DNA of 64,000 nt from an uncultured Rikenellaceae bacterium (GTDB taxonomy: Bacteria > Bacteroidota > Bacteroidia > Bacteroidales > Rikenellaceae): NCBI GenBank assembly GCA_944415565.1, contig CALYBQ010000010.1, positions 62,001-126,000 of the forward strand, given 5' to 3'. Numbering within the stretch: position 1 is the first letter of the stretch; each line of letters begins with the position of its first letter. Shown here piece after piece: positions 1-7,139 of this stretch. The notes under the pieces are model-generated. The model was not told where the DNA came from and did no database searches. It saw nothing but the letters and a program-made list of their open reading frames with translations. Made by a program: the position numbers and the translations under genes.

Positions 1-137
1 ATGCTTCATTCGGTGCGGGATGGAATGCCTATGCTATGGTAAATATTACCATGGATGCGGTTGCCGGAGCGGTTAAGTGTACTACGGATATTCCGGAGGA
101 TACGCAGCTGTATTGGCGTTTCGAATCTTACGAGTAG
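1..137 (+). CDS. C-terminal end of an unidentified protein (5' part outside window)
   Basis: Frame 3 is open from the window edge to a TAG at 135-137 and gives about 44 residues ending in YWRFESYE. There is no in-window start that is needed; the gene runs in from the left. The next gene is on the opposite strand and a strong hairpin at 162-197 lies between them, as expected where two genes converge. The piece is too short to assign to a family, and I see no signal, catalytic motif or membrane segment in it. The reading frame itself is an inference from the open frame and the terminator placement. Confidence 0.5.
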   Translation, partial: ASFGAGWNAYAMVNITMDAVAGAVKCTTDIPEDTQLYWRFESYE

Positions 138-161
138 TTTGCCGCCCTTTTGTTTGAAAAT

Positions 162-197
162 ATTAATGGCCGCGCATTCAGCGTGGCCATTAATTTT
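162..197. terminator. Bidirectional intrinsic terminator between convergent genes
   Basis: Bases 162-175 pair with 181-194 (14 bp including one G-U pair) around the 5-base loop 176-180, followed by a short T run on the plus strand and preceded by A/T-rich sequence for the minus strand. It sits between the stop of the left-edge gene (137) and the stop of the nitroreductase (219). Confidence 0.75.
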
Positions 198-218
198 AGA
201 TGATGTTCGGCGGTTGTA

Positions 219-746
219 TTATATCGCTATTACTTTGTCCGAATCGTCGCTCGGCGCGTGTGGATGCGGTTCGGCGGCCGGATATCCCATGGCGACCACG
301 CACAATATCCTGTAAGGGGCGAGTGCAGGGATGGAGTGGCGGAGGTAGTCTTCGGCCGTTTTGCCTTCGGGTTCGTCGTTCGAGTATGGGCGTCCGTTGA
401 CGTGTACCCAGCATGATCCCAAGCCGAGGTCTTCGGCGGCGAATTGCATTACGGTTGCCGATATGGAGCAGTTCTCGCGCCACAGATCGGTCAGGGAGTC
501 GTCGGCCATGATGAAGAAAACGAGCGAGGCGTCTTTTACGAAAGCCGATCCGGTAGAGCGCATCGCTGCGACTTTGGCGAGGACTATCTTGTCGTCGCTG
601 TATGCGATGCGTGTGGAACGGGTGTTTTTCGATGACGGGGCAGTCAGCGTAGTCTCGATTATGGAGTCGATGATCTTCTGGCTAATTTTCTCCGGTGTAA
701 ATTTTCTGACGCTGCGTCTTTTGGCAGCAAGTTCGCTGAATTTCAT
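219..746 (-). CDS. Nitroreductase family protein
   Basis: A 175-residue flavin (FMN) oxidoreductase of the nitroreductase fold. The N-terminus carries the family signature RRSVRKFTPEKIS (about residues 9-22) followed by a helix with TAPSSKNTRS, which in the family contacts FMN. The C-terminal half has ISATVMQFAAEDLGLGSCWVH, the typical buried helix and strand at the dimer interface, and a late GYPAAEP motif. Length is normal for the small subgroup. The natural substrate cannot be told from sequence; nitro compounds, quinones or enone-type electron acceptors are all possible. It is a single gene, with its own TAnnTTTG box at 794-801 and a terminator after it. Cytoplasmic. Confidence 0.85.
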   Translation of the reverse strand: MKFSELAAKRRSVRKFTPEKISQKIIDSIIETTLTAPSSKNTRSTRIAYSDDKIVLAKVAAMRSTGSAFVKDASLVFFIMADDSLTDLWRENCSISATVMQFAAEDLGLGSCWVHVNGRPYSNDEPEGKTAEDYLRHSIPALAPYRILCVVAMGYPAAEPHPHAPSDDSDKVIAI

Positions 747-793
747 AACGGTAGCATTTAATTTGAAGTACTCCTACTATGGGTGTTTCAATG

Positions 794-801
794 CAAAGTT
801 A
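794..801 (-). promoter_or_regulatory. -7 promoter box (TAACTTTG) for the nitroreductase gene
   Basis: Perfect match on the minus strand to the Bacteroidetes -7 consensus TAnnTTTG, 47 bases before the ATG at 746. I see no clear TTTG at the -33 position. Confidence 0.5.
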
Positions 802-806
802 ATTAT

Positions 807-1949
807 TTAATTCAGAGTGCATACCATTACGACCGGATTCATGCTGTCGTTAAGTCCGGATATGATTTCCGGGTTAGTTATTATCGGATTGTCTTTGTGT
901 TTTTTTATTGCGGCCGGTTTGACGAGGCATAGAAGTTTGTTCCCTGCCGTGAGACATTGAGGAGAACCGGCCATAACATCGTCTTGTTTTTTTATGTCGA
1001 ACCAGTGCCAGTTATCTGTTTTTTTGTTTTTCAAACCGTAAATTAATAATGTTTCAGGGCCGTCCGTCATTTTTTGAATTTGAGCCTCAAGCAGGGCGTA
1101 ATTCTCATTTTCCATAAATTTACGGATGATAGTGAAATCTTTTGAGAAAAGAAATTCTCCTGCTTCCATCGGGCTTTTCTTTTCGAAATATTCCTGCGGG
1201 ACGTTGTATTTTCCGAAGTTGAAAGAATATTGTTGGCGGATACCGTTGTCTGTAATAAGGTAAATTACGTTGTTGGGATTGATAGACTCGCGGACGTAAA
1301 TTGTATCGTCGTTATGTTTGTAGAATACGGGCAGCGTACTTTCGTCCATCATGAAGACGTTGTATTTCCCCGGGAGTTCCTTGCGGGAGATTTTTCCATT
1401 CCGATCGGCATGGGCTAATCGCCATTCTCCGTTCACGCTTGCGAAACCCCAGTATAACCAGTACTTATCTTCGCCAGCTTTGACGGCCCTCAAGAATCTG
1501 GTTTCGAGGTTCGATGTATTTGCGAATTGTCCGTCCTGCGAATAGTTATAAACTGCTTGATTCAAATCCGAGAAGATGCTTACATGGTCGTTATTATCGA
1601 AAGAAAAGTCTGAAAGACCGAGGTATTCCTGAGGTCCGCGTCCACGTTGTCCGATAGTGTTTAGGAAATTTCCGTATTTGTCAAACCTGAATATTCGAGC
1701 AGCGTTGCCCATGTCGGCTATATAGAATTCACCGTTGTGTATCTGTAATTGCAAATTATCACCCATCAGGGATTCTTGATTTGTCTCTAACGGGATTATC
1801 TCGACATGAGATATTATGCTTGAGGTTAGCATGTCGGAGTTGCCTGAAACATACGTGACTATTTCAGTGTTTGCATCGAGTAAATCGCTCTGCTTTTTAC
1901 AGGCGATGATGCATAGCGACAATAAGATTATTGTTACGGTATTTTTCAT
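807..1949 (-). CDS. 6-bladed beta-propeller lipoprotein
   Basis: The best start is the ATG at 1949, giving 380 residues that begin with a lipoprotein signal: a hydrophobic stretch and the lipobox CIIAC with Cys17. A longer frame reaches 2018 but would put 23 charged residues before the signal. The mature part has the repeats of the Bacteroidetes 6-bladed propeller family: FYIADMGNAARIFRFDKYG, then NTIGQRGRGPQEY (the hallmark G-G-P-EY turn), then DNNDHVSIFSDLNQAVYNYS. It is expected at the cell surface or in the periplasm; no enzymatic function is known for the family. It follows an NVEALA-like peptide gene in the same direction, separated by a terminator hairpin at 1958-1983, so its expression may be uncoupled from or attenuated relative to the peptide. 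Confidence 0.85.
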   Translation of the reverse strand: MKNTVTIILLSLCIIACKKQSDLLDANTEIVTYVSGNSDMLTSSIISHVEIIPLETNQESLMGDNLQLQIHNGEFYIADMGNAARIFRFDKYGNFLNTIGQRGRGPQEYLGLSDFSFDNNDHVSIFSDLNQAVYNYSQDGQFANTSNLETRFLRAVKAGEDKYWLYWGFASVNGEWRLAHADRNGKISRKELPGKYNVFMMDESTLPVFYKHNDDTIYVRESINPNNVIYLITDNGIRQQYSFNFGKYNVPQEYFEKKSPMEAGEFLFSKDFTIIRKFMENENYALLEAQIQKMTDGPETLLIYGLKNKKTDNWHWFDIKKQDDVMAGSPQCLTAGNKLLCLVKPAAIKKHKDNPIITNPEIISGLNDSMNPVVMVCTLN

Positions 1950-1957
1950 AGCATTGC

Positions 1958-1983
1958 AAAAAGGCTCTAGTGATAGAGCCTTT
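1958..1983 (-). terminator. Hairpin terminator/attenuator between peptide and propeller genes
   Basis: Bases 1960-1969 and 1974-1983 form a perfect 10-bp stem (core aggctcta / tagagcct) with a 4-base loop, followed on the minus strand by a run of five T. It lies between the stop of the NVEALA-like peptide gene (1990) and the ATG of the propeller gene (1949). Its 3' arm ends only 10 bases before that ATG, so the hairpin could also affect ribosome access. Confidence 0.8.
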
Positions 1984-1989
1984 ATGTTT

Positions 1990-2214
1990 TTATTCACAAC
2001 AATTGTATCCTTCTTCATAAGTTCTGCACTCTTCTGCCGTAGAACTATTTGTGCATTTATAACTTATAGAACTATGAGTGCCTGTGCATTTATACCCCAT
2101 GGTTTGGTAGCATTTTTTTGTGGTTTCTCCATGAGCCAATGCTTCAATATTGCTATTAAGCAAGGGAATGTTGTTTTTCTTTTGTGTGCCAACTAAATAT
2201 GTTGCACTACCCAT
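1990..2214 (-). CDS. NVEALA-like small cysteine-rich peptide
   Basis: A 74-residue protein from the ATG at 2214. Residues 16-30 read IPLLNSNIEALAHGE, matching the conserved NVEALA leader signature of a Bacteroidales-restricted family of small exported peptides of unknown function. After the leader come six cysteines (Cys35, 43, 54, 63, 72, 73) in a Thr/Ser/Tyr-rich tail, enough for three disulfides. Members commonly sit beside 6-bladed beta-propeller genes, as here. The start is odd: in-frame codons before 2214 encode KLICCISLI, which with the annotated N-terminus would make a normal hydrophobic signal, but no ATG, GTG or TTG precedes them. Function unknown. Confidence 0.75.
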   Translation of the reverse strand: MGSATYLVGTQKKNNIPLLNSNIEALAHGETTKKCYQTMGYKCTGTHSSISYKCTNSSTAEECRTYEEGYNCCE

Positions 2215-2250
2215 TATTAAGGAAATGCAACAAATGAGTTTGGTATATTA

Positions 2251-2258
2251 CAAATATA
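2251..2258 (-). promoter_or_regulatory. Possible -7 box (TATATTTG) for the NVEALA-like peptide gene
   Basis: Minus-strand TATATTTG fits TAnnTTTG. A TTTG lies upstream at 2275-2278, with 16 rather than about 19 bases between. Transcription from here would begin near 2245, leaving a leader of about 30 bases before the ATG at 2214. Confidence 0.4.
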
Positions 2259-2338
2259 TAAAAATATTTAAAATCAAATAATTTATTAGATGTTTTTCCG
2301 CTGAAAGAAACTATCTTTAACAAGATAATATTTTCGAT

Positions 2339-3187
2339 ATGGAAAAGAACCTTACAGTAGCGCTCATATACGACTTCGACGGGACGCTCGCGCCGGGAAA
2401 CATGCAGGAGTACGACTTCATCCCTGCCGTAGGTAAGAGCAACAAGGAGTTTTGGCTCGAAAGCGAGAAGCTGGCCAAAGCGCAGGATGCTGATCCGATA
2501 CTCGCATATATGTACAAGATGATTCACGAAGCGCGCAATATGGGCCTCTCGCTCAAGCGTGAGGCATTCATGGCATCGGGAGCGAAGGTCGAGCTGTACA
2601 GCGGCGTCGAGGAGTGGTTTGGGCGGATAAATGCTTACGGCGCGTCGAAGGGAATAGCGATAGAGCATTATATAAATTCGTCGGGTTTGAAAGAGATGAT
2701 CGAGGGATCGCCCATCGCGGGTGAATTTAAAAAGATATATGCCTGCTCGTTTCTATACGATGTCGACGGAATCGCTTATTGGCCGGCAGTGGCGGTAAAT
2801 TATACAAACAAGACACAGTTTATATTCAAGATAAACAAGGGAATAGAGACGGTTTACGATAGCAAGGAGGTCAACCGTTTCATTCCGGAGGAGCAGCGTC
2901 CCGTGCAGTTTCGGCATATGATATATTTCGGAGACGGGACTACCGATGTGCCCTGTATGCGTCTGGTCAAAGCGCAGGGCGGACATTCAGTGGCGGTATA
3001 CAAACCGGGTTCGGCGAAGAACAGGGCAGTGTCGGAGAAGCTCGTGAAGGATAACCGTGTGAGCTATTTCTGCCCGGCCGATTACTCCGAGGGTAGCGAG
3101 ATAGACGTATTGGTCAAGACAATAATAGATAAGATCGACGCTGACTTCCAGCTCGAACGGCTCCGTCCGGATGTAAGGGCGAAATAA
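2339..3187 (+). CDS. HAD-superfamily phosphatase (HAD-IB, phosphoserine phosphatase-like)
   Basis: 282 residues, cytoplasmic. Motif I is DFDGT with nucleophile Asp12 and general acid Asp14; the metal-binding motif IV is GDGTTD at residues 198-203; a Ser/Thr motif II candidate is INSSG near residue 112. A long helical insert between motif I and motif II (about residues 20-110) forms the cap domain, the C1-type arrangement of phosphoserine phosphatase relatives. The substrate cannot be read from the sequence. The protein is clearly longer than SerB core enzymes and probably belongs to a haloacid dehalogenase-like hydrolase group common in Bacteroidetes. It is divergent from the NVEALA-like gene. 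A weak promoter box TATCTTTA lies at 2312-2319. Confidence 0.85.
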   Translation: MEKNLTVALIYDFDGTLAPGNMQEYDFIPAVGKSNKEFWLESEKLAKAQDADPILAYMYKMIHEARNMGLSLKREAFMASGAKVELYSGVEEWFGRINAYGASKGIAIEHYINSSGLKEMIEGSPIAGEFKKIYACSFLYDVDGIAYWPAVAVNYTNKTQFIFKINKGIETVYDSKEVNRFIPEEQRPVQFRHMIYFGDGTTDVPCMRLVKAQGGHSVAVYKPGSAKNRAVSEKLVKDNRVSYFCPADYSEGSEIDVLVKTIIDKIDADFQLERLRPDVRAK

Positions 3188-3304
3188 CCGACATTAACAA
3201 CTGTATTTCGTGTCTTGGGTCGTGTCGCCGACTGAGGCGTAAGGGTGCTTGGGTCTGTTTTGCATGGTGAATGTTGTATCGGGTGTTAGTAATATAAGCA
3301 GGTT

Positions 3305-3778
3305 ATGATGGAACAATCTTTTGTGAAAAATTTGGGGCGGCGCCGGTATCGGTTGCTGTTGGTACAGACAGTCGCGTTTTTTGTTTGGTTTAGCTTGTTG
3401 TTAGCAATATGGTGGGCTCCGGTATCGTATTGGATCGTTATTTTGTTAGTCCCGATGTTGGTCGGTTGCGTTGTGTTCTGCATAGCATCGTTGCAACTCG
3501 GTAAAATTGCCAAACAAATTGACTCTGACCATCATCTTAGACTGGAGCTAAACAATGAGCAGTATCGTGCCGATAGTCGTAAAGCAATAGTCTGGGGTTA
3601 TTATGTCGTGTTGTGTGCCATAACAGTCATGTTTGTAATTTCGATGTTTGTCGATATTCCCGGTAAGGTCGTTGCCGGTATATTGCTGTTGGTGGGAGTG
3701 TCTGGGGCACAAGTGGCGCAATTAGTATTTTACCGGATGGGAAGTGTTGTGGCAGAGAGGAGACCAGGGGAACAATAA
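3305..3778 (+). CDS. Small membrane protein of unknown function
   Basis: 157 residues that I do not recognise. Four hydrophobic segments are visible in two pairs: about residues 18-36 and 39-58, then 91-108 and 112-132, separated by a charged, probably cytoplasmic stretch (KIAKQIDSDHHLRLELNNEQ). The positive-inside rule puts the RRRYR N-terminus in the cytoplasm. There are two possible ATG starts, 3305 and 3308, which differ by one residue. It lies between the HAD phosphatase and rdgB with 100 or more bases on each side, so it may be a single-gene unit. No catalytic motif is seen. Confidence 0.6.
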   Translation: MMEQSFVKNLGRRRYRLLLVQTVAFFVWFSLLLAIWWAPVSYWIVILLVPMLVGCVVFCIASLQLGKIAKQIDSDHHLRLELNNEQYRADSRKAIVWGYYVVLCAITVMFVISMFVDIPGKVVAGILLLVGVSGAQVAQLVFYRMGSVVAERRPGEQ

Positions 3779-3794
3779 ATACGATAGAAAATGC

Positions 3795-3802
3795 TAAATT
3801 TG
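3795..3802 (+). promoter_or_regulatory. -7 box (TAAATTTG) upstream of rdgB-recO
   Basis: Perfect TAnnTTTG match 76 bases before the rdgB start; no clear -33 element. Confidence 0.4.
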
Positions 3803-3878
3803 CCCCGTCTGCCGCACTCGTATTGCATATGGCTAAGTATTTCGGTGTGTCGGGCGGGGACAAATGAGAAAAAGAATT

Positions 3879-4454
3879 ATGAAAATAGTATTCGCTACAA
3901 ATAACGCACATAAATTACGAGAGGTAAGCCAGATACTCGGCCAGTCTTTCGAACTCGTGACTCCGCGCGAGTGCGGAGTTGCGGAGGATATTCCGGAGGA
4001 GCAGCCTACGCTCGAAGGCAATGCCTTGCAAAAGGCGCGGTATCTTTACGAACGAACAGGGCTCGACTGTTTCGCCGACGATACGGGACTGGAGGTCGAT
4101 GCACTCGGAGGTGCTCCGGGAGTACGCTCGGCAAGGTACGCTACGGACGGTCACGATCCGGAAGCTAATATGGAGTTACTTCTGAAAAATATGGATGGGG
4201 TGGCCGACCGTTCGGCGCGTTTCCGCACGGTGATAGCGCTTATACTCAGTGGAAAGGAGTATTTGTTCGAGGGTGAGGTGTGCGGACGTATATCCGAGTC
4301 GCGGTCTGGCTCGGAAGGTTTCGGGTACGACCCTGTTTTTGTCCCGGCTGGTTACGATAGCTCGTTTGCCGAGATGTCGGCAGAGGAGAAGAATGCCATA
4401 TCTCATCGCGGTCGGGCCGTTGCCAAGTTGGCCGCATTCCTTCAATCATTATAG
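3879..4454 (+). CDS. rdgB: Non-canonical purine NTP pyrophosphatase (RdgB/HAM1 family)
   Basis: 191 residues from the ATG at 3879; a second ATG five codons upstream (3864) is possible, but family members begin with MKIVFATNN directly. The enzyme hydrolyses dITP, ITP and XTP to monophosphates and PPi, keeping deaminated purines out of nucleic acids. Diagnostic motifs are FATNNAHK near the N-terminus (nucleotide and base contacts), the metal/catalytic region CFADDTGLEVDALGGAPGVRSARYA, the FGYDPVF loop, and the C-terminal SHRGRA motif that reads the purine. Normal length. It is followed after 26 bases by recO in the same direction, so the two genome-maintenance genes probably share a transcript. 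Confidence 0.95.
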   Translation: MKIVFATNNAHKLREVSQILGQSFELVTPRECGVAEDIPEEQPTLEGNALQKARYLYERTGLDCFADDTGLEVDALGGAPGVRSARYATDGHDPEANMELLLKNMDGVADRSARFRTVIALILSGKEYLFEGEVCGRISESRSGSEGFGYDPVFVPAGYDSSFAEMSAEEKNAISHRGRAVAKLAAFLQSL

Positions 4455-4480
4455 GCGGCGGGTGTTTCCGGTAGTTGCAG

Positions 4481-5206
4481 ATGAAGAGCTATAAGGCGAG
4501 GGGGATAGTCCTGCATACGCTGCGATACGGCGAGAACTCGATGGTGGTGTTCATGCTGACCGATTCGTTGGGCCGCCAGAACTATATGGTGCAGGGCGTC
4601 AAGGGAGGCAAATCGCGCGGGAATAAGGCGGCACTGTTCCAACCGATGTTCGTGCTCGAATTCGAGGGTTACGAATCGTCGAAGATGCAGATGCACCGGG
4701 TGAGAGATGTGCGTGCCGCCATGCCGTTGGTCTCGATACCGTTCGACGTGCGCAAAAGCACCATATCCCTTTTTATGGCCGAGGTCCTTTATCGCTTGGT
4801 GAAGGAGGCCGAGCCGAACAGCCCTCTTTTCGATTTCGTGTGGGAGAGTGTGTGTGCGCTCGATTCGATGGAGGATGGAATTGCGAATTTCCACCTATGG
4901 TTTTTGGTGATGCTCAGTTCGCACCTCGGTTTCTATCCCGGCAACGAATATGTGCAGGGTAGTTGGTTCGATATTCAGAACGGGATTTTCACCCCTGTCA
5001 TGCCTACGCATCGTCTGATGCTGGATGTGGAAGATACCGCTGTGTTGGCGTCCATCATGGAGACACGCCCCGAAAACCTCGGCGGACTGAAGATGTCGAG
5101 GGAGCGCCGTTCGTCGTTCCTGTCCGCCATGTTGCTCTATTTCGGATACCATCTCGATACGATGCACCACGTCAGGTCGGTGCAGATATTGCGGGACGTG
5201 TTTTAG
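4481..5206 (+). CDS. recO: DNA repair protein RecO
   Basis: 241 residues from the ATG at 4481; a TTG two codons earlier is less likely. RecO loads RecA on SSB-coated single strands with RecR and anneals complementary strands. The N-terminal OB fold is recognisable (KARGIVLHTLRYGENSMVVFMLTDSLGRQNYMV-type strands up to about residue 80), including the conserved basic GVKGGKSRG loop. The all-helical C-terminal domain follows. The four-cysteine zinc motif found in many RecO proteins is absent, which is common in Bacteroidetes members. It is convergent with the aminotransferase gene (53 bases between the two stops). Confidence 0.9.
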   Translation: MKSYKARGIVLHTLRYGENSMVVFMLTDSLGRQNYMVQGVKGGKSRGNKAALFQPMFVLEFEGYESSKMQMHRVRDVRAAMPLVSIPFDVRKSTISLFMAEVLYRLVKEAEPNSPLFDFVWESVCALDSMEDGIANFHLWFLVMLSSHLGFYPGNEYVQGSWFDIQNGIFTPVMPTHRLMLDVEDTAVLASIMETRPENLGGLKMSRERRSSFLSAMLLYFGYHLDTMHHVRSVQILRDVF

Positions 5207-5259
5207 TCCTGCGGCGTAGACCCGTAGTTGGGCAGTCCGGCCGATTTGCGTCTTGCGCC

Positions 5260-6450
5260 TTAGGCGAGTGCGTCCAACGCTTCGAGGATTATGCGTGCGC
5301 TGTCGCATACCTGCTCTTCGGTTATCGTGAGCGGCGGAGATATGCGGAACGCCGTGTCGCAGAACAAGAACCAGTCTGTCAGTATGCCGCGTTTGGTCAA
5401 CTCTTCCATCATCTTGAACATCCGCTCGCTCGATCCGAGCTCGACGGCTATTAGCAGTCCGGCACGACGTATCTCTTTGACGGCGGGGTGTTTTCCGACA
5501 ATTGATTCGTACAGAGCCCCGATTGGTTCGGCCCGTTCGGCGAGGTCGTGTTCGAGCGTGTAGTTCAGCGCTGCGAGACCTGCGGCGCAACATACTGGAT
5601 GGCCGCCGAACGTGGTTATGTGCCCGAGTGTCGGGTTGACTGTCAGAGTATCCATAATCTCTTTCGAAGATACGAAGCCACCGAGCGGCATTCCGCCTCC
5701 GAACGCTTTGGCGAGGCAGACGATGTCGGGTGTAACGCCGTATTTCAATGTCGCGAACAATCCGCCTACGCGTCCGAACGCAGTCTGTATCTCGTCGAAG
5801 ATCAGCAGCGCTCCTGTTTCGTCGCATCGTTTACGCAGGGCTTCGAGGTATCCCGGCTGCGGCGGGTGTACGCCTGATTCGCTTTGCACCGGCTCGACTA
5901 GTACCGCCGCCGTGCGTGAGGTTATCAGTTCGAGATCGCCGAAATCATTGTACTCGATGAGCCGCGTGTCTGGCATGAGAGGGCGGAACGCGTTTTTGTA
6001 CTCTTCGCTACCCATGACCGCGAGCGATCCGTGTGTCGATCCGTGATATGCGTTGCGGCAGGAGATGAGCTCCGTCCGTCCCGTGTATCTTTTCGCGAGT
6101 TTCAGTGCTCCTTCTATGGCTTCGCTGCCCGAGTTGAGGAAATATACCGAATCGAGTCCTTCCGGCAGCAGCGAAGTTATCTTGGTCGCGTACTCTACCT
6201 GCGGTCGTTCGACCATCTCGCCGTAGACCATGACGTGCATGTATTCGGCCGCCTGCCGCTGTACCGCTTCCACGACCGCAGGATTGGCGTGGCCAATGTT
6301 GTTCACTGTCACACCGGCTATCAGGTCGTAATAGCGTTTGCCGTCGGGCGAGTAGAAAAATACCCCTTCGGCACGTTCCACCTCTACCATCATCGGCGAC
6401 GGCGATGTTTGTCCCACATGCTGCAGGAACCTGCTTCTCAAAGTATTCAT
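5260..6450 (-). CDS. Class III PLP aminotransferase (acetylornithine/ornithine/putrescine-type)
   Basis: 396 residues from the ATG at 6450; the longer frame to 6552 lies inside trmH. The PLP lysine is Lys248 in CLAKAFGGG, preceded by the cofactor aspartate in IFDEIQT (Asp219-Glu220). NSGSEA near 106-111 holds the PLP phosphate, and ITTFGGHPV closes the active site of the partner subunit. The family transfers an omega- or alpha-amino group to 2-oxoglutarate. Whether the substrate is ornithine, acetylornithine, GABA or another amine cannot be decided here, since no amino-acid pathway genes adjoin. Its ATG overlaps the trmH stop (6447-6450), so translation is probably coupled to trmH. It is the last gene of the cvpA-rsgA-trmH run. 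Confidence 0.85.
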   Translation of the reverse strand: MNTLRSRFLQHVGQTSPSPMMVEVERAEGVFFYSPDGKRYYDLIAGVTVNNIGHANPAVVEAVQRQAAEYMHVMVYGEMVERPQVEYATKITSLLPEGLDSVYFLNSGSEAIEGALKLAKRYTGRTELISCRNAYHGSTHGSLAVMGSEEYKNAFRPLMPDTRLIEYNDFGDLELITSRTAAVLVEPVQSESGVHPPQPGYLEALRKRCDETGALLIFDEIQTAFGRVGGLFATLKYGVTPDIVCLAKAFGGGMPLGGFVSSKEIMDTLTVNPTLGHITTFGGHPVCCAAGLAALNYTLEHDLAERAEPIGALYESIVGKHPAVKEIRRAGLLIAVELGSSERMFKMMEELTKRGILTDWFLFCDTAFRISPPLTITEEQVCDSARIILEALDALA

Positions 6451-7139
6451 AGCGATTCTTCGTATTTTTTCAATATTCTGTCGGCGTCCTTGACCGAGCG
6501 TCTCATCCATTCGAACAGCAGAGGGGCCTTTTCGTCGTCGGTCAAAGCCCATTCCAAGTTGCTCGACCGGATGCGTTGCGACAGAATGTGTATCAGTATG
6601 GCTGCCGAGGCCGATACGTTGAGGCTCTCCACGAAACCGTGCATGGGTATCTTGATGAATTCGTCGGCAGTGTCTATGACGGTTTGGCTTATCCCGGCAT
6701 GCTCCGTGCCGAATACGAGCGCGAAAGGTCCTGTCGTTACGTCGAACGATTCTGGCGTCGTGCTTCCCTGATGCGGGGTGGTAGCTACGATGCGGTATCC
6801 GGCACTGCGTAGCGCCGCGAGGGCTTCCGGCGTGGATTTATTCCTGTGGAACGTCACCCATTTGTCGGTTCCCTTGACGATGTTCACGTTCGGGTTGAAC
6901 TTGCACAGCTCTTCGATTGTGTATATGTCCTGCACTCCGAAAGCGTCGCAGTGCCTTACCAACGCGGATGCGTTCTGCGGATGGAATGTGTTTTCCATGC
7001 AGATGGTCATGTAGCGTGTGCGCTCGTCGAGTACTGACCGCAGGGTGCCGGCCCTTTCGGGTGTCATGAATCCCGAAAGGTACTCTGTGCGGTCGAGGTA
7101 CCATTGCCTGTCCCTAATGTCACTTTCGGTATTTTTCAT
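6447..7139 (-). CDS. trmH: tRNA 2'-O-ribose methyltransferase, TrmH/SpoU family
   Basis: 230 residues, almost the same length as E. coli TrmH. It has the three SPOUT motifs: motif 1 NASALVRHCDAFGV (Asn and catalytic Arg), motif 2 VFGTEHAGIS (trefoil-knot AdoMet loop), and motif 3 IPMHGFVESLNVSASAA. The flanking N-terminal TPERAGTLRSVLDERT segment and the C-terminal helices match the layout of enzymes making Gm18 in tRNA, so TrmH is favoured over TrmL or RlmB; the exact nucleotide is an inference. It overlaps rsgA by 20 bases at its 5' end and the aminotransferase by 4 bases at its 3' end. Confidence 0.85.
   Translation of the reverse strand: MKNTESDIRDRQWYLDRTEYLSGFMTPERAGTLRSVLDERTRYMTICMENTFHPQNASALVRHCDAFGVQDIYTIEELCKFNPNVNIVKGTDKWVTFHRNKSTPEALAALRSAGYRIVATTPHQGSTTPESFDVTTGPFALVFGTEHAGISQTVIDTADEFIKIPMHGFVESLNVSASAAILIHILSQRIRSSNLEWALTDDEKAPLLFEWMRRSVKDADRILKKYEESL

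Noticed and set aside
807-2018. Longer start (2018) for the beta-propeller lipoprotein
   Set aside because: It would place 23 extra residues before a good lipoprotein signal and would read through the terminator stem; ATG 1949 fits better.
1816-2196. 126-codon plus-strand frame over the NVEALA-like gene
   Set aside because: Antisense of the peptide and propeller starts and runs through the hairpin at 1958-1983.
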